NCBI GenBank assembly: GCA_016235165.1
Contig: JACRLX010000046.1
Coordinates: 1-64,000, forward strand
Source: Rhodocyclales bacterium
GTDB taxonomy: Bacteria; Pseudomonadota; Gammaproteobacteria; Burkholderiales; Rhodocyclaceae
Direction of reading: 5' to 3'
Length of the DNA stretch: 64,000 nucleotides
Part shown: positions 61,776-64,000 of the stretch, one piece after another
Layout of the letters: each line of letters starts with the position of its first letter
Position numbering within the stretch: the stretch's first letter is position 1
Program-made: the position numbers and the translations under genes
Notes under the pieces: generated by a model
Database searches by the model: none
The model's input: the letters and a program-made list of their open reading frames with translations, nothing else
Told to the model about the DNA's origin: nothing

Positions 61776-63434
61776 TCAGGAGCGGCCGCAGGCGCGGGCC
61801 ACGGCGGCACGCAGTTTCGCCGCGTCGAGGCCACGCCAGCGCGCCGCGACGTGCTGGTCGGGACGGATCAGGTAGGCGGTGCCGGGCCGGGCGTCATAGC
61901 GCTGGAAGGCCACGCCGCGCACATCATGCAGGCAAGTCAAAGAGTCGGCGCTCAGGGCACGGCGAGAAACGATCAGCGGTTCGACGCGAATGCCGTCACA
62001 GTCCAGCGCCGACAGCGCCGCGGCATCCACGGCGGCGGGATCGTCGACGAATACCAGCAGCCGGAAGCGGCTGCCGGTGCTTTGCAACAACCAGCCCGGC
62101 GCTCCACCTTTCTCGATCGGCGCATCGTCCAGCGGCGCGCCCGGCAGCATGCGGCCGGCGAAGGCTTCTTCGTCCGGCGTGTTGAGGCTGGAGTCGACCA
62201 GGAAGGACGGCACCGAGAGCCGCCCGGAATTCACCAAGGCGCGGCCGAAGGCATGGTCCTTGGCCAGGCTCAGGACGGCATTGCGGAAGGTCCGGCTGGC
62301 ACGGCTCTTGGGCGTGATGAAATCGGTCGAGCGGGTCGAGTTCATCAGGTTCTCGTCGGCGGCGTAGACGCGCTCCTCGCTGTAACTGTCGAGCAGGCTG
62401 GGCGGCGCCAGGCCCGAGAGCACCAGCTTGAGTTTCCAGCCCAGATTGTCGGCATCCTGCAGGCCGGAATTCGCCCCGCGCGCGCCGAAGGGCGAGACCT
62501 GGTGCGCGGCATCGCCGACGAAGAGCACGCGGCCGTGGTTGAATTTCGCCATGCGCCGGCACTGGAAGGTATACACGCTGACCCATTCCAGTTCGAATTC
62601 CCTCGCGTCTCCCAGCATGGCCTTGATGCGCGGGATCACCTTCTCCGGCTTCTTCTCCTCGTCCGGATCGGCATCCCAACCGAGCTGAAAATCGATGCGG
62701 AAGACGCTGTCGGTCTGCTTGTGCAGCAGCACCGACTGGTTGGGATGGAAAGGTGGATCGAACCAGAACCAACGCTCGGCGGGGAAATCGGCCTTCATCA
62801 CCACGTCGGCGATGAGGAAGCGGTCCATGAAGATCTTGCCTTCGACTTCCAGCCCGAGCATGCGGCGGATCGGGCTGCGCGCACCGTCGGCGGCGATCAG
62901 CCAGTCGGCTTCGACCGTGTACATGCCGTCGGCGGTTTCCACGGTCAGCGTCGCACCGCTGTCGCCCTGCGTCACCGACACCACCTTGTTCTTCCAGCGC
63001 AGTGCAATGCCGGGGCGCGTGGCGGCGCGGGCAACGAGGTACTCCTCAAGGTAGTACTGCTGCAAATTCACCATGCCCGGACGGTGGTGGTCGGGCTCGG
63101 GCACCAGGTTGAAGTTGTACACCTCCTTGTCGCGGAAGAAGGTGCGGCCCACGTTCCACGACACGCCCTTGGCACAGACCGCATCACCGACGCCGTAGCG
63201 GTCGAGGATCTCCAGCGCGCGCTTGGCGTAGCAGACGCCGCGCGAACCGATCGACACCGTGTCGTCCTCGTCCAGCAGCAGCACCGGGATGCCCTGCAAA
63301 TCGAGGTCGAGCGCCATGCCGAGGCCGACCGGGCCGGCGCCGACGATGACCACCGGCACTTTCAGCGCCTTGCCGGCGGCAATCTCGGGCGGGGTGCGGT
63401 ACTCGTACTTCGGATAGGTATAGGTATTCAGCAT
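61776..63434 (-). CDS. FAD-dependent aromatic hydroxylase (MhpA/PheA-like)
   Basis: A 552-residue class A flavoprotein monooxygenase. The FAD motif is VVIVGAGPVGLGMALDLD near residue 30, the DG motif is WLIAADGARSPIRRMLG near residue 195, and the GD motif is RVLFVGDAAHQVSPFGARG near residue 330. A C-terminal thioredoxin-like domain follows (about 440-552). Such enzymes hydroxylate phenolic acids, for example 3-hydroxyphenylacetate or 3-hydroxyphenylpropionate. With maiA and the FAH protein, a hydroquinone-type (homogentisate or gentisate) product is the best guess. ATG 63434 follows 10 bp after the MBL gene. Confidence 0.88.
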   Translation of the reverse strand: MLNTYTYPKYEYRTPPEIAAGKALKVPVVIVGAGPVGLGMALDLDLQGIPVLLLDEDDTVSIGSRGVCYAKRALEILDRYGVGDAVCAKGVSWNVGRTFFRDKEVYNFNLVPEPDHHRPGMVNLQQYYLEEYLVARAATRPGIALRWKNKVVSVTQGDSGATLTVETADGMYTVEADWLIAADGARSPIRRMLGLEVEGKIFMDRFLIADVVMKADFPAERWFWFDPPFHPNQSVLLHKQTDSVFRIDFQLGWDADPDEEKKPEKVIPRIKAMLGDAREFELEWVSVYTFQCRRMAKFNHGRVLFVGDAAHQVSPFGARGANSGLQDADNLGWKLKLVLSGLAPPSLLDSYSEERVYAADENLMNSTRSTDFITPKSRASRTFRNAVLSLAKDHAFGRALVNSGRLSVPSFLVDSSLNTPDEEAFAGRMLPGAPLDDAPIEKGGAPGWLLQSTGSRFRLLVFVDDPAAVDAAALSALDCDGIRVEPLIVSRRALSADSLTCLHDVRGVAFQRYDARPGTAYLIRPDQHVAARWRGLDAAKLRAAVARACGRS

Positions 63435-63444
63435 CGGCGCGCCC

Positions 63445-64000
63445 TCAGACGGCTTGCAGCGCGTGCCACATCTGCTGGTCCCGCTCGGCGGTCCAGATGC
63501 GCGGGTCGCGAATACCGGACGCCTCATCGTGAGCCCGCGTCACGTCGAAGGGCAGGCAGTGCTCGTAGATGAAGACGTTGCCGAATTTCGGGTCCATCGC
63601 CCGGCGCGTGTGGGCCATGCAGGCGGCGAGGTCCATGCCTTTGGCCACGGCTTCCCTGGCACTGCCATAGAGCGTCGAAACGAAATCGCGGGTATAGGCC
63701 AAGCCGCGCTGCACCTGGTCAGGATTCAGCAGCGCCGGGCCGCGCCCGGGGATCAGCTTTTCCGGCTTGAGCGCGGCCAACTTGTCGAGAGTCGCCGGCC
63801 AGTCGGCGAGATAGGCGTCGCCGGTGTAGCAGGCGGCGTCGGCCTCGACCAGGTCGCCGGAAAAGAGGATCTTCTGCTGCGGCAGCCAGACCACGGTATC
63901 GCCCTTGGTGTGGCCGCGCCCAGGATGCCAGATCTTCACTTCCAGCTTGCCCATCCACAGCGTCAGTTCGCCATCGACCACCACGCTCGGCCAAGTCAGG
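63445..64000 (-). CDS. MBL-fold hydrolase, 5' part missing
   Basis: The last 185 or so residues of a metallo-beta-lactamase-fold hydrolase; the start lies beyond the right edge. Visible motifs include WHPGRGHTKGDTVVWLP (a metal-binding His region), LFSGDLVEADAACYTGDA (the bridging Asp), and IPGRGP. The N-terminal HxHxDH metal motif is expected past the edge. It belongs to the same minus-strand operon as the FAD hydroxylase. Substrate unknown. Confidence 0.82.
   Translation of the reverse strand, partial: LTWPSVVVDGELTLWMGKLEVKIWHPGRGHTKGDTVVWLPQQKILFSGDLVEADAACYTGDAYLADWPATLDKLAALKPEKLIPGRGPALLNPDQVQRGLAYTRDFVSTLYGSAREAVAKGMDLAACMAHTRRAMDPKFGNVFIYEHCLPFDVTRAHDEASGIRDPRIWTAERDQQMWHALQAV

Noticed and set aside
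61851-63572. 573-residue plus-strand open frame opposite the FAD hydroxylase
   Set aside because: The hydroxylase has all three flavin motifs; the opposite frame is a shadow.

Overview
The window is high-GC bacterial DNA. Dissimilatory sulfur genes (aprA, aprB, sat), phenylacetate and aromatic-acid catabolism, sigma-54-type pilin control and a long polysaccharide cluster together suggest a betaproteobacterium, probably a Rhodocyclales/Sterolibacteriaceae-type sulfur oxidiser that also degrades aromatics. The taxonomy is inferred from gene content only. No rRNA, tRNA, CRISPR array or transposase gene was seen.

Layout. (1) 1-2562, minus strand: sat-aprB-aprA, the reverse-Dsr-type AMP-dependent sulfite oxidation branch; aprA runs off the left edge. 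(2) 2853-21735, almost all plus strand: an O-antigen/exopolysaccharide cluster. It holds CDP-3,6-dideoxyhexose enzymes (RfbG, RfbH), an ABC exporter (Wzm/Wzt), several family 2 glycosyltransferases, a sugar C-methyltransferase, a Gmd-like dehydratase, an internally deleted UDP-glucuronate decarboxylase, a thiamine-diphosphate enzyme that could build a branched yersiniose-type sugar, and a NeuB-like synthase. (3) 21839-33088: a protein-glycosylation-like region with a TPR/GT9 protein, a membrane protein, two TPR/SPINDLY (GT41) proteins, and an ABC transporter with a TPR-like partner. (4) 33171-34134: two nearly identical 53-residue type IV pilins plus a secreted four-cysteine protein, under a clear sigma-54 promoter with an upstream palindrome and ending in a strong terminator. 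(5) 34241-49209, minus strand: a double FkbM methyltransferase, then an eight-gene signalling operon: CHASE2-Ser/Thr kinase, PP2C phosphatase, FHA protein, CHASE2-adenylate cyclase, cAMP phosphodiesterase, cyclic-nucleotide-binding/rhodanese protein, GAF-GspE/PilB ATPase and GAF-HD-GYP phosphodiesterase. (6) 49542-64000: housekeeping and catabolism: sucCD, glpK, paaY, paaG-paaI-paaJ, a methyltransferase, msrA, maiA, a FimV-like protein, and an aromatic-acid operon (MBL hydrolase, FAD hydroxylase, DUF2783, VOC protein, fumarylacetoacetase-type hydrolase).

How it fits together. The signalling operon can make, destroy and sense cAMP, phosphorylate and dephosphorylate proteins, recognise phosphothreonine, and hydrolyse c-di-GMP. 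It ends in a pilus/secretion-type ATPase and lies beside short pilins and glycosylation genes. The most interesting hypothesis is that this is a two-second-messenger plus Ser/Thr-kinase circuit driving a short-pilin surface apparatus whose major subunit is split into a helix-only pilin and a separate secreted domain.

Two small repeat families are also present: a dispersed element of about 29 bp at gene ends (four clear copies) and a tandem 33-bp hairpin repeat.
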